This document shows positions 47,183 to 56,398 of a stretch of 64,000 bases of DNA, one piece after another (position 1 is the first letter of the stretch; each line of letters starts with the position of its first letter). A program made the position numbers and the translations under genes. The DNA comes from Nannocystis sp. (GTDB lineage Bacteria; Myxococcota_A; Polyangia; Nannocystales; Nannocystaceae): positions 1-64,000 of the forward strand of contig JADJRG010000013.1 in assembly GCA_016712315.1 (NCBI GenBank), in the 5' to 3' direction. The notes under the pieces were generated by a model. The model worked only from the letters and a program-made list of their open reading frames with translations, did no database searches and was not told the DNA's origin.

Positions 47183-48586
47183 TCAGCCGGCGAACAACAA
47201 GACTTGGCCCGGAGGGTCGGGGCGCGGTCGGGGCGGTGGAGCGCGGGCGCCGTGGAGCACGCGGGCGATGTCGTCGGGGTCGGAGACGACCTCGAGGACG
47301 CGCATGCGGCCGCCGCACTTGCGACAGACCGTGACGTCGACGGCGAAGACGCGGGCCAGGAGCTTCGCCCAACCGAGCCGGCGTGGCCGGGGCGAGGCGT
47401 CGGTCGGCGAGCGGGTGTCGTTCGCGGCGGCGGAGAGGTCGAGCGCGAGCTGGAGCTCGGGCGGCGCGGCGGCGGCCGGGACGATGCGAGCGCGCAGGTG
47501 GTGGTGGCTCGCAAACACCCCGTAGTAGCGGAGCATGTGGAAGCCCGGAGGCGGCACGAGCGCGCAGAGGCGGGCGAGGAACTTGTCCGCGGTCATGTCG
47601 GCGTGGGCGACGCCGCTGCGCCAGGGAGCCTTGAAGAGCACGCGCACCCGGCCGTCGGGCAGCGCCTTGACGGCGTCGTGGGCGAAGGGCGGCCGCAGCA
47701 GGTAGCGGCAGAGCCGCTCGAGCTGCTTGCGGTCGCGACCGTCGACGGTGGTCGCGGCGTGCAGGTGCATGCCGAACGCGGAGAGCGTCAACGACGGCCG
47801 GGCCGCGGGCTCCTGCGGCGCGGCGGTGTGTGGGCCGGCGAGGGCGAGCTGCACGCAGGCGGCGAGCGCCGGGTCGATGTCGAGGTCGTCGTCCTCGGCG
47901 ACGGCGACGACGGCCTTGTGGACCTGCGCGAGCACGGCGGTCATGCGCCCTGGCGTCGGCGCCCGCGCAGGCAGGAAGCGTACGTCGGCGCCAGCCTCCT
48001 CGAAGGCGCCATCCGTGACGAGGCAGTGCAGATGCACGTAGAGGCCGAGGTCGCTGCGGAAGCGCTGCACCGCCGTGAACACCCCGGCGTGCAGCGGCTG
48101 CACCGATGCGAGGCCGTGGCGCTCCTTCACCTCCCAGCGCATGTCGTGGAGCAGCGCCCGCGCGAACGCCCCGGCGACCCTCGCCAGGAGCGCCCGGTCG
48201 TAGCCCAGCCGCACCGCCATGCGCCCCTCGAACGAGAGGACCCACTGGCGAACGCCGACCGCGGGCAGCACATGGTCGACCAAGAGCGCTGCGCCCTCGG
48301 CCATCCGCCGGCCCGTGCACGACGGGCAGAACCCGCGGCCCTTGCACGCGAAGGGCACCCGCAGCTCGTCGCCGCAGGTGCGGCACGCCGTCCGCACGAA
48401 GCCCTTCTCGAAGTCACCGCAGCCCGCGAACCCGTCGAGCTCTGCCTTCACGAACTCCGGCAGCGCGTGGCCGGCCTCTTCGAGGCGCGCGAGGAAGCCC
48501 GGCAGATGCCGGCGCACGAGGATGGCCGCGTCGGAGTCGTGGGTCTGGCGCGGGACGTAGACGCCCGGGCGCAGGCAGGCGGGCAT
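47183..48586 (-). CDS. tnpA: IS91-family transposase (intact)
   Basis: 467 residues with the same domain series as copy C: zinc-binding CRTCGDEL and CPSCTGRR, HUH histidines HLHC, the RYYGVFA tyrosines, and C-terminal CRKCGGRM. Thr replaces Met beside the second Cys pair compared with A, C and E; copy B also has Thr. No frame lesions. Together with copy C it is the likely source of transposase acting on the ten ends in the window. Confidence 0.93.
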   Translation of the reverse strand: MPACLRPGVYVPRQTHDSDAAILVRRHLPGFLARLEEAGHALPEFVKAELDGFAGCGDFEKGFVRTACRTCGDELRVPFACKGRGFCPSCTGRRMAEGAALLVDHVLPAVGVRQWVLSFEGRMAVRLGYDRALLARVAGAFARALLHDMRWEVKERHGLASVQPLHAGVFTAVQRFRSDLGLYVHLHCLVTDGAFEEAGADVRFLPARAPTPGRMTAVLAQVHKAVVAVAEDDDLDIDPALAACVQLALAGPHTAAPQEPAARPSLTLSAFGMHLHAATTVDGRDRKQLERLCRYLLRPPFAHDAVKALPDGRVRVLFKAPWRSGVAHADMTADKFLARLCALVPPPGFHMLRYYGVFASHHHLRARIVPAAAAPPELQLALDLSAAANDTRSPTDASPRPRRLGWAKLLARVFAVDVTVCRKCGGRMRVLEVVSDPDDIARVLHGARAPPPRPRPDPPGQVLLFAG

Positions 48587-48962
48587 GGAGCGCGGCGCTG
48601 CATCCGCCCCGCCGCGCGCGGTCGCTCACCAAGTCGCGGAGATTGCTGCCGAACCCGCGCGGCGCTCTGCGGCGCCCTGGCCCGCGGGCCAGCCGAGGTG
48701 GCCGCCCGCGGGATCATGGTCGCCGGCGATCACCGCCAGCGCCCTTTGCTACTGCCATGCGGTCGTCCGGCGGTGCGCAGGGTGGTGGTCGGGTCGTGCG
48801 ATCGGTGCGGCGCAGCCGGCGACGACCGACCGTCAGGCGCGCCGCGCCGCCGATGAGATTGCAGTCAGATGCCCGCCTGCAGCCCATCAGACAGCAGCGT
48901 CGCGCAGCGAGGCGGCGGATCACAGGGAATTCGCGGCGCGGATCTGTGCTACCAAGGCGGCC

Positions 48963-49388
48963 ATGCGCTTCCTTCATACGATGATCCGCGTCTACGACCT
49001 CGACGCCGCGCTCGACTTCTTCTGCGCCAAGCTGGGCCTCGAGCTGCGGCGGCGGCGTGACTTTCCGGCCGGCCGCTTCACGCTGGTGTACTTGAGCTCC
49101 GGCGCGCAGGGTGATGAGGCCGAGATCGAGCTGACCCACAACTGGGACGAGGGAGCGCCGTACTCGGTCGGCCGCAATTTCGGCCATGTGGCGTTCGAGG
49201 TCGATGACATCTACGCGACGTGCGAGCGCCTGCAGGCGGGCGGTGTGGCGATCCTGCGCCCGCCTCGCGACGGCCACATGGCGTTCGTGCGCTCACCGGA
49301 CCAGATCTCCGTCGAGCTGCTGCAACGCGGCGGTTCGCTGCCGCCGCGTGAGCCGTGGGCGTCGATGCCCAGCCAAGGCGAGTGGTAG
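48963..49388 (+). CDS. Lactoylglutathione lyase-like VOC protein, copy 2
   Basis: Same 141-residue VOC protein as at 41202, with the same start context (CGGCCATGCGC). One base differs in the leader (AGGGAATT versus AGGAAATT near 48927). It is convergent with the fibrinogen-domain lipoprotein gene, 9 bp apart. Here both neighbours are complete, so this is probably the ancestral position of the gene. Confidence 0.88.
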   Translation: MRFLHTMIRVYDLDAALDFFCAKLGLELRRRRDFPAGRFTLVYLSSGAQGDEAEIELTHNWDEGAPYSVGRNFGHVAFEVDDIYATCERLQAGGVAILRPPRDGHMAFVRSPDQISVELLQRGGSLPPREPWASMPSQGEW

Positions 49389-49397
49389 GCCGACGAG

Positions 49398-50864
49398 CTA
49401 GCGGAGCATGACCCAACGGACCGCGCCGGCCTTGTGGCAGTCGTGGGCCGGGTTGACGCCGTCGAGCGTGCCAGGGTCGGTGGCGAAGGTGTCCGCGGAG
49501 CCGCTGGTGATCGAGGCGCCTGTCCACGGGAAATTCGGCAGGCCGCAATAGCCGGTCTGCGCGTGTTCGTCGATGTGCCAGGCGCCGGCGCAGCCCTCGC
49601 TCTTGCCGACGTGCCAGGTGCAGATCGCCTTGTTCATGACGACCTTGCCCTTGATCTGGGCCTCTTTGTAGACGACCGGGGACCAGTTGTTGCAGTTGTT
49701 GGGGCCCCCTTGGCCGTTGAAGAGGTTGCTCGCGGCGGTCTGGAGGAAGTCGCCGCCGCGGCAGTCGATACGCATGTCGGAGGAGGCGCCCCGCAGGAGG
49801 CTCATCGCGGCCTTGTCGAGGCGATGGCGGGCGTTCTGCGGATCCGTGGGGTTGGTGGGGATGTCATTGTAGAGCGCGCGGCCGATCGGCTGGGCGAGCG
49901 GGGAGCGCTCGACGAGGGTCCAGCCGCCGCCAGCGGTGGTCATGTCACAATAGGCCTTAAACGGCTCGGCCGGGCCGGGGCCGTCGGCGTCGATGAGATA
50001 GACGTCGCTGACGGCCCCTGGCGCGTCGGCGAGCACGCTCTTGCAGGTGAGGGCGACCGTGCACTTCTCGGTGCATCCGTCCGTGTTGATCATATTCGCG
50101 TCATCACAGCCCTCAACGCCTTCGTGGATGAACCCATCGCCGCAGCCGGCGAGCGCGCAGGTGTCGAGGCACCCGTCGTTGTTGGACTGATTCGCGTCGT
50201 CGCAGGCTTCGACGCCCTCTTGCACGTTGCCGTCGCCGCAGGTGGCGTTGAGACAGGTGCTGAGGCAGGCGTCCGTGTCGACCATGTTGCCGTCGTCGCA
50301 CTGCTCGCCTGGGTGGAGGATGCCGTCGCCGCAGGTGGCGAGGGCGCACTGATCCGTGCAAAGAGGGTCTCGTGGGTCGTCGCAGGCCTCGCCTGGGCCG
50401 ACGAAGCCGTCGCCGCAGGCGGCGAGCTTGCAACCATCGACGCAGGCGTCGCTGTCGTCGCTGTTGGCGTCGTCGCACTCTTCTCCAGATTGCACATAGC
50501 CGTCGCCGCAGGCGGGAAGGGTGCAGTCGAGGGTGCAGGCGCCGCTGTTGTCGTTGTCAGCGCCTAGGTCGCACGCCTCGTCAGGGTCTTGCGCTCCGTC
50601 GCCGCAGAACGGCTCTGGCTCCGGCTCCGGCTCCGGCTCTGGCTCCGGCTCTGGCTCCATGGTGGTGGTGGGGGCTGTGCCCGCGGTCCCGGTGGTCTCG
50701 AGGGGGTCAGTGGTGCCTTCGCCGGTGGTCGCGGACGTCGACGTGGAGGTCGTCTCGGCCTCGGTCGCCGAGGCCGCGGTGGTCGCGTCGTCGCCGCTGC
50801 AGGCGGCGAGGAGGGCGAAGCTGAGCAGGGTCGAGGTCGCGCGAGATGAGGATGTTGTCTTCAT
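49398..50864 (-). CDS. Surface lipoprotein: DUF4215 Cys repeats plus fibrinogen-like domain
   Basis: The 488-residue product starts with a lipoprotein signal (LLSFALLAACSGDD), a Thr-rich linker, a Glu-Pro repeat (EPEPEPEP) and six Myxococcus cysteine-rich repeats of the form CGDGxxxxGExCDDxNxxxxDxC (residues ~88-275). The C-terminal ~200 residues begin VYLIDADGPGPAEPFKAYCD and MTTAGGGWTLVER, the signature of fibrinogen-related domains, and end CHKAGAVRWVMLR. It is probably an adhesive outer-membrane protein. Its 3' third has been copied to 41637 by IS91. Intact, with a strong hydrophilic low-complexity neck. Confidence 0.88.
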   Translation of the reverse strand: MKTTSSSRATSTLLSFALLAACSGDDATTAASATEAETTSTSTSATTGEGTTDPLETTGTAGTAPTTTMEPEPEPEPEPEPEPEPFCGDGAQDPDEACDLGADNDNSGACTLDCTLPACGDGYVQSGEECDDANSDDSDACVDGCKLAACGDGFVGPGEACDDPRDPLCTDQCALATCGDGILHPGEQCDDGNMVDTDACLSTCLNATCGDGNVQEGVEACDDANQSNNDGCLDTCALAGCGDGFIHEGVEGCDDANMINTDGCTEKCTVALTCKSVLADAPGAVSDVYLIDADGPGPAEPFKAYCDMTTAGGGWTLVERSPLAQPIGRALYNDIPTNPTDPQNARHRLDKAAMSLLRGASSDMRIDCRGGDFLQTAASNLFNGQGGPNNCNNWSPVVYKEAQIKGKVVMNKAICTWHVGKSEGCAGAWHIDEHAQTGYCGLPNFPWTGASITSGSADTFATDPGTLDGVNPAHDCHKAGAVRWVMLR

Positions 50865-50985
50865 AAACAGGACTCGTTCTAAACGATTGAATGTGGATGG
50901 ATCCGGGTCCGCTCAAATAGATCTACGAAGAGGAGCGAGCCGCGCGTCGCGGCGGCTCACTCGCGGTGGACGCACGGGCGCCTCG

Positions 50986-52563
50986 CTACTGCGGGACGAC
51001 CCCGGAGAGGCCGCTGCCGGTGAAGTCGGAGTAGGTGTAGTGGAGGTTGGGGACGACGAGCTGCTTCTTCTCTTCGGTGATCGGGTCCATCTGCCAAGTC
51101 CAGCCGCTGTAATCGACGTACCAGAGCTTGCCCTTGCCGTCGAAGCCGACGCCGAGCGGGGTGCTGCATTGGGCGAACTTGTGGTGCTTCTTGATCGCGA
51201 GGGCCTTGCCGTCGATCTCCAGGACGCCGCAGCCAAAGACGCCGGCGTTGTTGCTCGCGGCCCAGATCCCGCCCTTGCCGTCGGCGGCGATCCCGCGGTA
51301 GATGTGGCCGGCGGTGCCAGCGATCACCGACCATTGCTCGTTGATCGGATCAAAGTACGAGATCCCGCCGTGGCCTTGCCAGTTGGCGAACCACACCCGA
51401 CCCTCTTGATCGACGGTCATTCCATAGTGAGAGTCCGTGAAGGGCGAGTCCCAGCGGGTGACCTCTAGGGTCTCCGCGTCGATCCGGATCGCCGCCTTGC
51501 TGAAGACGCCGGTGGTCCAGACGTTGCCCTCGGGGTCGATCGCGGCGCCGTAGGGGGAGTAGCTGCCGTAGAGGGGGAAGTTCGGGATGTCAGCGGTCGC
51601 CTCGATCTCGCCGGTGTAGCTGTTGAGGCGGGCCATGCGCGCGTTGGTCGAGGTGACCATGTAGCCGATCCAGATCTTCTCGCTCTCATACTTGCAGGTG
51701 TCGATGTTCCACTTGGGGATCCCGAAGGCGGTCGCGCGCGGGCCCCATTGATGGTTGTTGATGGTGACCTTGGTGGTCCAGAGGATGCACTCCTCTTGGG
51801 CGTACGGGAGGAGCTGGGCCTTGTCCTTCGAGGTCTGGATGATCCCGTCGCCGTTCTTGTCGACGCAGTTCTCCTCGTTGGCGGCGATCTTGGTGACGCT
51901 GCCGGTGTCACGGTTGGAGACGACGACGTAGCGGCCGTCGAGGCTGACGCTGGTGCGTGAGGGCGAGGAGGCGCCGCTCTGGACGGGGTCGGTGTAGTAA
52001 CGAGCGACCTCGGTCATGGTGGCGGCGTTGATCTTGGAGACGCTCCCCTGGTTGGTGTTGGCGATCCAGAGCAGGTCGAAGAGCTCGCCGCCGCCGCCGG
52101 GCTCGCAGGGCGGCGGCGGCTCGCCGGTGTCGGTGTCAGTGTCGGTGTCGGTGTCAGTGTCAGTGTCAGTGTCGGTGCCCGAGCTAGTGTCAGTGTCGGT
52201 GCCTGTGCCTGTGTCGGTGCCTGTGTCGGTGTCAGAGTCCGTGGCGCTCACCTGACCGGTGGTGGTGTCGTCGGTCGTGGGGCCGGCGGTGTCTGTAGGG
52301 TCGCTGTCGCTCTCAGACCCGCCCCCTTGGGTGGTGCTGGTGCTGCCCTGGGACTCGCTGTCCGTGCCGCCCGGCCCGCTGCTGGAGGAGGACGCGGTGG
52401 CGCTCCCGGCGGTGGTGGTGGCGGTGTCGGTCGCGCCGTCAGTGGTGGTGGCGGCGGTGTCTTCGGTCGCGCTGGCCGAGGCGCCGTCGTCGCCGCTGCT
52501 GCATGCGATCGCGAGCAGCGAGGATGAGAGGAGATACGCGAGCGACTGCTTGGAAATGGGCAT
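50986..52563 (-). CDS. Surface lipoprotein with Thr-Asp repeats and NHL/Vgb-like propeller
   Basis: The 525-residue product has a lipoprotein signal (AYLLSSSLLAIACSSGDD), ~130 residues of Ser/Thr/Asp linker including a TD dipeptide run (TDTDTDTDTD), then a six- or seven-bladed propeller. The blades read LLWIANTNQGSVSKI, YVVVSNRDTGSV, GNVWTTGVFSKAAIRID, GRVWFANWQGHGGISYFD and GIWAASNNAGVFG, a streptogramin lyase/NHL-like pattern. It is probably an extracellular binding protein; enzymatic activity is not indicated. It is co-oriented with the fibrinogen-domain gene 122 bp downstream; possibly one transcription unit. Confidence 0.88.
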   Translation of the reverse strand: MPISKQSLAYLLSSSLLAIACSSGDDGASASATEDTAATTTDGATDTATTTAGSATASSSSSGPGGTDSESQGSTSTTQGGGSESDSDPTDTAGPTTDDTTTGQVSATDSDTDTGTDTGTGTDTDTSSGTDTDTDTDTDTDTDTDTGEPPPPCEPGGGGELFDLLWIANTNQGSVSKINAATMTEVARYYTDPVQSGASSPSRTSVSLDGRYVVVSNRDTGSVTKIAANEENCVDKNGDGIIQTSKDKAQLLPYAQEECILWTTKVTINNHQWGPRATAFGIPKWNIDTCKYESEKIWIGYMVTSTNARMARLNSYTGEIEATADIPNFPLYGSYSPYGAAIDPEGNVWTTGVFSKAAIRIDAETLEVTRWDSPFTDSHYGMTVDQEGRVWFANWQGHGGISYFDPINEQWSVIAGTAGHIYRGIAADGKGGIWAASNNAGVFGCGVLEIDGKALAIKKHHKFAQCSTPLGVGFDGKGKLWYVDYSGWTWQMDPITEEKKQLVVPNLHYTYSDFTGSGLSGVVPQ

Positions 52564-52606
52564 AACTATCCTGTTGTGTGGCCGATGAGGCGCGAGTTCG
52601 TGGCCT

Positions 52607-52850
52607 CTAGAAGAGGTCGTCGGGGTTCATTCGCCGGGGATCGTCAGGAAGCGCCTCGAGGGCGCCGTAGATCGCCTGCAGGTTGTGGTCATCGGGAATA
52701 CCGACGAGGGGGCCGAGCAGCGGGTGGAAGTGCGGCGGCATCCCGCGCAGCGGTTGTGTGTTCTCGACGGCCCCTCGGCACTCGAGACGCAGGAGCCTCG
52801 GCGTTGTCGCATCGAGACATCTCCGTCCAGGCCGTCTCCCCGCGCGGATC
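52607..52850 (-). pseudogene. C-terminal fragment of an unknown protein
   Basis: About 65 in-frame codons ending at 52607 (PPHFHPLLGPLVGIPDDHNL, then YGALEALPDDPRRMNPDDLF). They look coding by composition, but upstream sequence changes frame and character near 52850. No family recognised. Confidence 0.4.
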
Positions 52851-52990
52851 GGCCATGCCAGCGTGAATTTCGATTGGCGGAGCTGCGACAGCCTACAGCC
52901 TCGTTCGTATACCAAGCGCTGCCCCTGCATCGCTGGACGTTGTCGGGCAACCCATTCCCCCCCCGTCATCGAGAAGAGATCCGCCGCACC

Positions 52991-53476
52991 ATGATCCCCT
53001 GGCTCCGCGCCGTTGCCCTGTGTACGCTGACCGCGTCCTGCGCTGCCGTCGTCAAAACGATGCCGACCCCGGACCCGGCTGCAGGCCTCGACCCCCATTG
53101 GCATCGGGGGGTCTTCATCGAGATCTTCGTGCGCGCCTGGAAGGACAGTGACGGCGACGGAACCGGCGATCTCAAGGGCCTCACGGATACGCTTGATTAT
53201 CTGCAGACGCTGGGCGTGCGCGGCATCTGGTTGATGCCGATTACCGCCAATTCCGACGGCGACCACGGATATTCCACGACCGACTACCGTGCGATCGATC
53301 CCGCCTACGGTACGTTTGCCGACTTCGATCGCCTGATTTCCGAGGCTGCGGCGCGCGGTATCGGCGTCATCATGGACTATGTGGCCAATCACGCTTCTGC
53401 GGAGCATCCCTACTTCGTCGAGGCGCGCGCCGGCACGGCCAACCGCTACCGTGACTGGTTCGTATGGGCCGAGGCG
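52991..53476 (+). pseudogene. GH13 alpha-amylase-family enzyme, N-terminal part cut by IS91 copy E
   Basis: ATG 52991 starts a lipoprotein-like signal (VALCTLTASCAAV). The GH13 barrel begins GVFIEIFVRAWKDSDGDGTG, LKGLTDTLDYLQTLGVRGIW, LMPITAN, DYRAIDPAYGT, and reaches conserved region I (GIGVIMDYVANHAS) before the IS91 end at 53477 stops it after ~162 residues. The catalytic Asp and Glu lie beyond the break, so it is inactive. Confidence 0.88.
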
Positions 53477-53594
53477 CTTAAGAGGTTCAAACCCAGAATT
53501 TGGTCCGGCGGCCGGGTACGGGGCTCTCGCGGCGCGCTTAAGAGGTTCAAACCCAGAATTTGGTCCGGCGGTCGGGTACGGGGCTCTCGCGGCA
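53477..53594. repeat. Tandem duplication of the IS91 end (59-60 bp x 2)
   Basis: CTTAAGAGGTTCAAACCCAG begins at 53477 and again at 53537. The first unit has GGCCGGG where the second and all other copies have GGTCGGG, and it stops at TCTCGCGG before the second begins with GCGCTTAAG. Confidence 0.95.
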
Positions 53595-53758
53595 TCCGCG
53601 CGGAGTGGGGCCGGGAGGCTGATTTCGTCGCCGTTCGGGCTGTCCGAAGGTTGCCGCACAGGTCATTCGTGTGACAACACACGCCAAGCTTCCCGGGAGC
53701 GAGCTCCTCCTCCGGCGAGCGGCAAGGGGCCGCCTGGCGCGACGCGAGGAGCGCGCGG

Positions 53759-55044
53759 TCAGCCGGCGAACAACAAGACTTGGCCCGGAGGGTCGGGGCG
53801 CGGTCGGGGCGGTGGAGCGCGGGCGCCGTGGAGCACGCGGGCGATGTCGTCGGGGTCGGAGACGACCTCGAGGACGCGCATGCGGCCGCCGCACTTGCGA
53901 CAGACCGTGACGTCGACGGCGAAGACGCGGGCCAGGAGCTTCGCCCAGCCGAGTCGGCGTGGCCGGGGCGAGGCGTCGGTCGGCGAGCGGGTGTCGTTCG
54001 CGGCGGCGGAGAGGTCGAGCGCGAGCTGGAGCTCGGGCGGCGCGGCGGCGGCCGGGACGATGCGAGCGCGCAGGTGGTGGTGGCTCGCAAACACCCCGTA
54101 GTAGCGGAGCATGTGGAAGCCCGGCGGCGGCACGAGCGCGCAGAGGCGGGCGAGGAACTTGTCCGCGGTCATGTCGGCGTGGGCGACGCCGCTGCGCCAG
54201 GGAGCCTTGAAGAGCACGCGCACCCGGCCGTCGGGCAGCGCCTTGACGGCGTCGTGGGCGAAGGGCGGCCGCAGCAGGTAGCGGCAGAGCCGCTCGAGCT
54301 GCTTGCGGTCGCGACCGTCGACGGTGGTCGCGGCGTGCAGGTGCATGCCGAACGCGGAGAGCGTCAACGACGGCCGGGCCGCGGGCTCCTGCGGCGCGGC
54401 GGTGTGTGGGCCGGCGAGGGCGAGCTGCACGCAGGCGGCGAGCGCCGGGTCGATGTCGAGGTCGTCGTCCTCGGCGACGGCGACGACGGCCTTGTGGACC
54501 TGCGCGAGCACGGCGGTCATGCGCCCTGGCGTCGGCGCCCGCGCAGGCAGGAAGCGTACGTCGGCGCCAGCCTCCTCGAAGGCGCCATCCGTGACGAGGC
54601 AGTGCAGATGCACGTAGAGGCCGAGGTCGCTGCGGAAGCGCTGCACCGCCGTGAACACCCCGGCGTGCAGCGGCTGCACCGATGCGAGGCCGTGGCGCTC
54701 CTTCACCTCCCAGCGCATGTCGTGGAGCAGCGCCCGCGCGAACGCCCCGGCGACCCTCGCCAGGAGCGCCCGGTCGTAGCCCAGCCGCACCGCCATGCGC
54801 CCCTCGAACGAGAGGACCCACTGGCGAACGCCGACCGCGGGCAGCACATGGTCGACCAAGAGCGCTGCGCCCTCGGCCATCCGCCGGCCCATGCACGACG
54901 GGCAGAACCCGCGGCCCTTGCACGCGAAGGGCACCCGCAGCTCGTCGCCGCAGGTGCGGCACGCCGTCCGCACGAAGCCCTTCTCGAAGTCACCGCAGCC
55001 CGCGAACCCGTCGAGCTCTGCCTTCACGAACTCCGGCAGCGCGT
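53759..55044 (-). pseudogene. tnpA: IS91-family transposase, N-terminally truncated
   Basis: Lacks the first ~45 residues; the sequence becomes recombinase DNA after the codons for LPEFVKAELDG. Zinc-binding, HUH, Tyr and C-terminal Cys regions are all intact (422 codons from a substitute GTG). Loss of the promoter side makes expression unlikely, though the catalytic parts survive. Confidence 0.88.
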
Positions 55045-55345
55045 GGCAACTACGACGTTCACCTCCGCGTCCACATCCTCCCCCTGCTCGGCGACCGTCG
55101 CCTCGACGCCCTCGGCGAGCGTGACCTGGTCGCCCTCAAAGCTCGCCTGCTCGACCTCGCCCCCAGCTCCGCCGCCGAGGTGCTGAAGACCCTCAAGGCG
55201 CTCCTTCACCGCGCCGTCAAGCTCGGCCACCTCGCCCGCCCTCCGCTCGAGATCCAGATCCCCCGTCGCCCCCGCAAGGAGCCCGTCGCCTACAGCGCCG
55301 ACGAGACCGCCGCTCGCCGCGCGTGCCGGGCCCCGTGGCGAAGGT
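55045..55345 (+). pseudogene. Tyrosine recombinase fragment (core-binding domain)
   Basis: About 95 codons: NYDVHLRVHILPLLGDRRLD, LGERDLVALKARLLDLAP, LKTLKALLHRAVKLGHLARP, RRPRKEPVAYSADE. Matches the minus-strand fragment at 23036-23290 and extends it N-terminally. The catalytic half is missing. Confidence 0.8.
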
Positions 55346-55536
55346 GCTCACAGGCGGGCCACCTCGGCTGGTCCGCGGGCCAGGGTCTCGCACTCGCCGC
55401 GCGGGTTCGGCAGCAATCTCCGCGACCTGGTGAGCGACCGCGGGAGGCGGGGCGGATGCAGCGCCGCGCGCCATGCCCGCCTGCCTGCGCCCGGGCGTCT
55501 ACGTCCCGCGCCAGACCCACGACTCCGACGCGGCCG
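55346..55536 (+). mobile_element. IS91 upstream region and first transposase codons, inverted
   Basis: Contains, on the plus strand, the conserved leader and MPACLRPGVYVPRQTHDSDA of the transposase, then breaks off at 55536. With the preceding recombinase fragment it reproduces the copy B order (recombinase, then IS91 start) in the opposite direction. Confidence 0.8.
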
Positions 55537-55650
55537 TGCGCCGCCCCCTCGGCCATCCGCCGGCCCATGCACGAGGGACAGCAGCCGCGCGATTTGCAGG
55601 AGAAGGGCACCCGCAGCTCGTCGCCGCAACTGCGGCAACAGGTCCGCACG
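55537..55650 (-). pseudogene. Zinc-domain fragment of a diverged IS91 transposase
   Basis: On the minus strand VRTCCRSCGDELRVPFSCKS then CCPSCMGRRMAEGAA, the N-terminal zinc-binding domain with differences from the main copies (CCRSC for CRTC). It belongs to a second IS91 subgroup and directly abuts a VCBS fragment. Confidence 0.75.
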
Positions 55651-56208
55651 AACATCGTCGGCTTCGCCAACGCGGGCGTCTTCGTCGCGCTCAACAACGG
55701 GAACGGCACGTTCGGAAAGCCGAGGCAGGTCCTCGGCAACTTCGGGAAGAACGCCGGCTGGAGCAGCAGTCACCCGCGGATGCTCGCTGATCTGACCGGC
55801 GACGGCCGGGCCGACATCATCGGCTTCGGCGACGGCGGCGTCTGGGTCTCACTCAACCAGGGCGACGGGACGTTTCGAGAACCGACGAAGGTGCTGAGTT
55901 TTTTCGGTGCCAGATCCGAGGCCGGCGGGTGGACCAGCGCCCGACACATCAGGACGCTCGCCGACCTGACCGGAGACGGCCGGCCGGACATCGTCGGCTT
56001 CGGCGAGCACGGCGTGTGGGTCGCGCTCAACAACGGCGACGGCACCTTCCAGCAGCCGGTGCAGGTGCTGAGCCAGTTCGGCGCCAGTTCCAACGCGGGA
56101 GGCTGGCTCGGCGGTCACCCGCGGATGCTCGCCGACCTAAACGGCGACGGTCGGCGCGACATCCTCGGGTTCGCCAACGCCGGGGTAATCACCGCCTCGC
56201 GGAGTTGA
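55651..56208 (+). pseudogene. VCBS/FG-GAP repeat protein, 3' fragment
   Basis: About 185 codons with four VCBS units (DIVGFANAGVFVALNNG, DLTGDGRADIIGFGDGGVWV, DLTGDGRPDIVGFGEHGVWV, DLNGDGRRDILGFANAGV) and a natural stop (ITASRS). The first ~88 bp equal 31858-31945, so this fragment continues the truncated gene at 31218. A diverged IS91-type end lies 40-65 bp after the stop. Confidence 0.85.
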
Positions 56209-56275
56209 GCGGCCGGACCGGACCGCTCCGCACTCACCCTCGCCCCCAAATTCCTGCTTCAAAACCCTTAACCGC
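55756..56275. repeat. 520-bp repeat, copy 1 (with 57704-58223)
   Basis: Matches 57704-58223 at constant offset 1948 with no difference that I can see. It covers three VCBS units, the stop codon, an inverted repeat (GAGCGG...CCGCTC near 56207-56228) and the end AAATTCCTGCTTCAAAACCC then TTAACCGC, which resembles the IS91 ori-like end. Both copies stop matching exactly after that end. Confidence 0.93.
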
Positions 56276-56398
56276 CCCATTTCAGCGGACCTTCTTCGCG
56301 GCGGTCCAGGCCGGCGACAAGCTCCACTCTTCAGGTTGTTGCACGTGCATCCGCTTGGCAGCCGCAGCTTCGGCGGCAGATCACGCGTCGCCGCAAGC

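Larger units (their letters stand above)
46961..49713 (-). mobile_element. IS91-like element copy D and adjoining segment (donor of copy C)
   Basis: CTTAAG end at 46961, transposase 47183-48586, conserved upstream region to about 48710, then the glyoxalase-type gene and the 3' third of the fibrinogen-domain gene. Its whole length to 49713 matches copy C. The true element terminus (ter end) on the right is not obvious; A/B and C/D diverge just after GCCGAGGTGGCC near 48703. Confidence 0.88.
53477..55044 (-). mobile_element. IS91-like element, copy E (5'-truncated transposase)
   Basis: Starts at the CTTAAG end (53477) within the amylase gene and ends at 55044, where the transposase is cut at its residue ~45 and joined to a recombinase fragment in the opposite orientation. 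Its end region is of the B subtype (GAGCTCCTCCTCCGG). The outermost ~58 bp occur twice in tandem. Confidence 0.85.
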
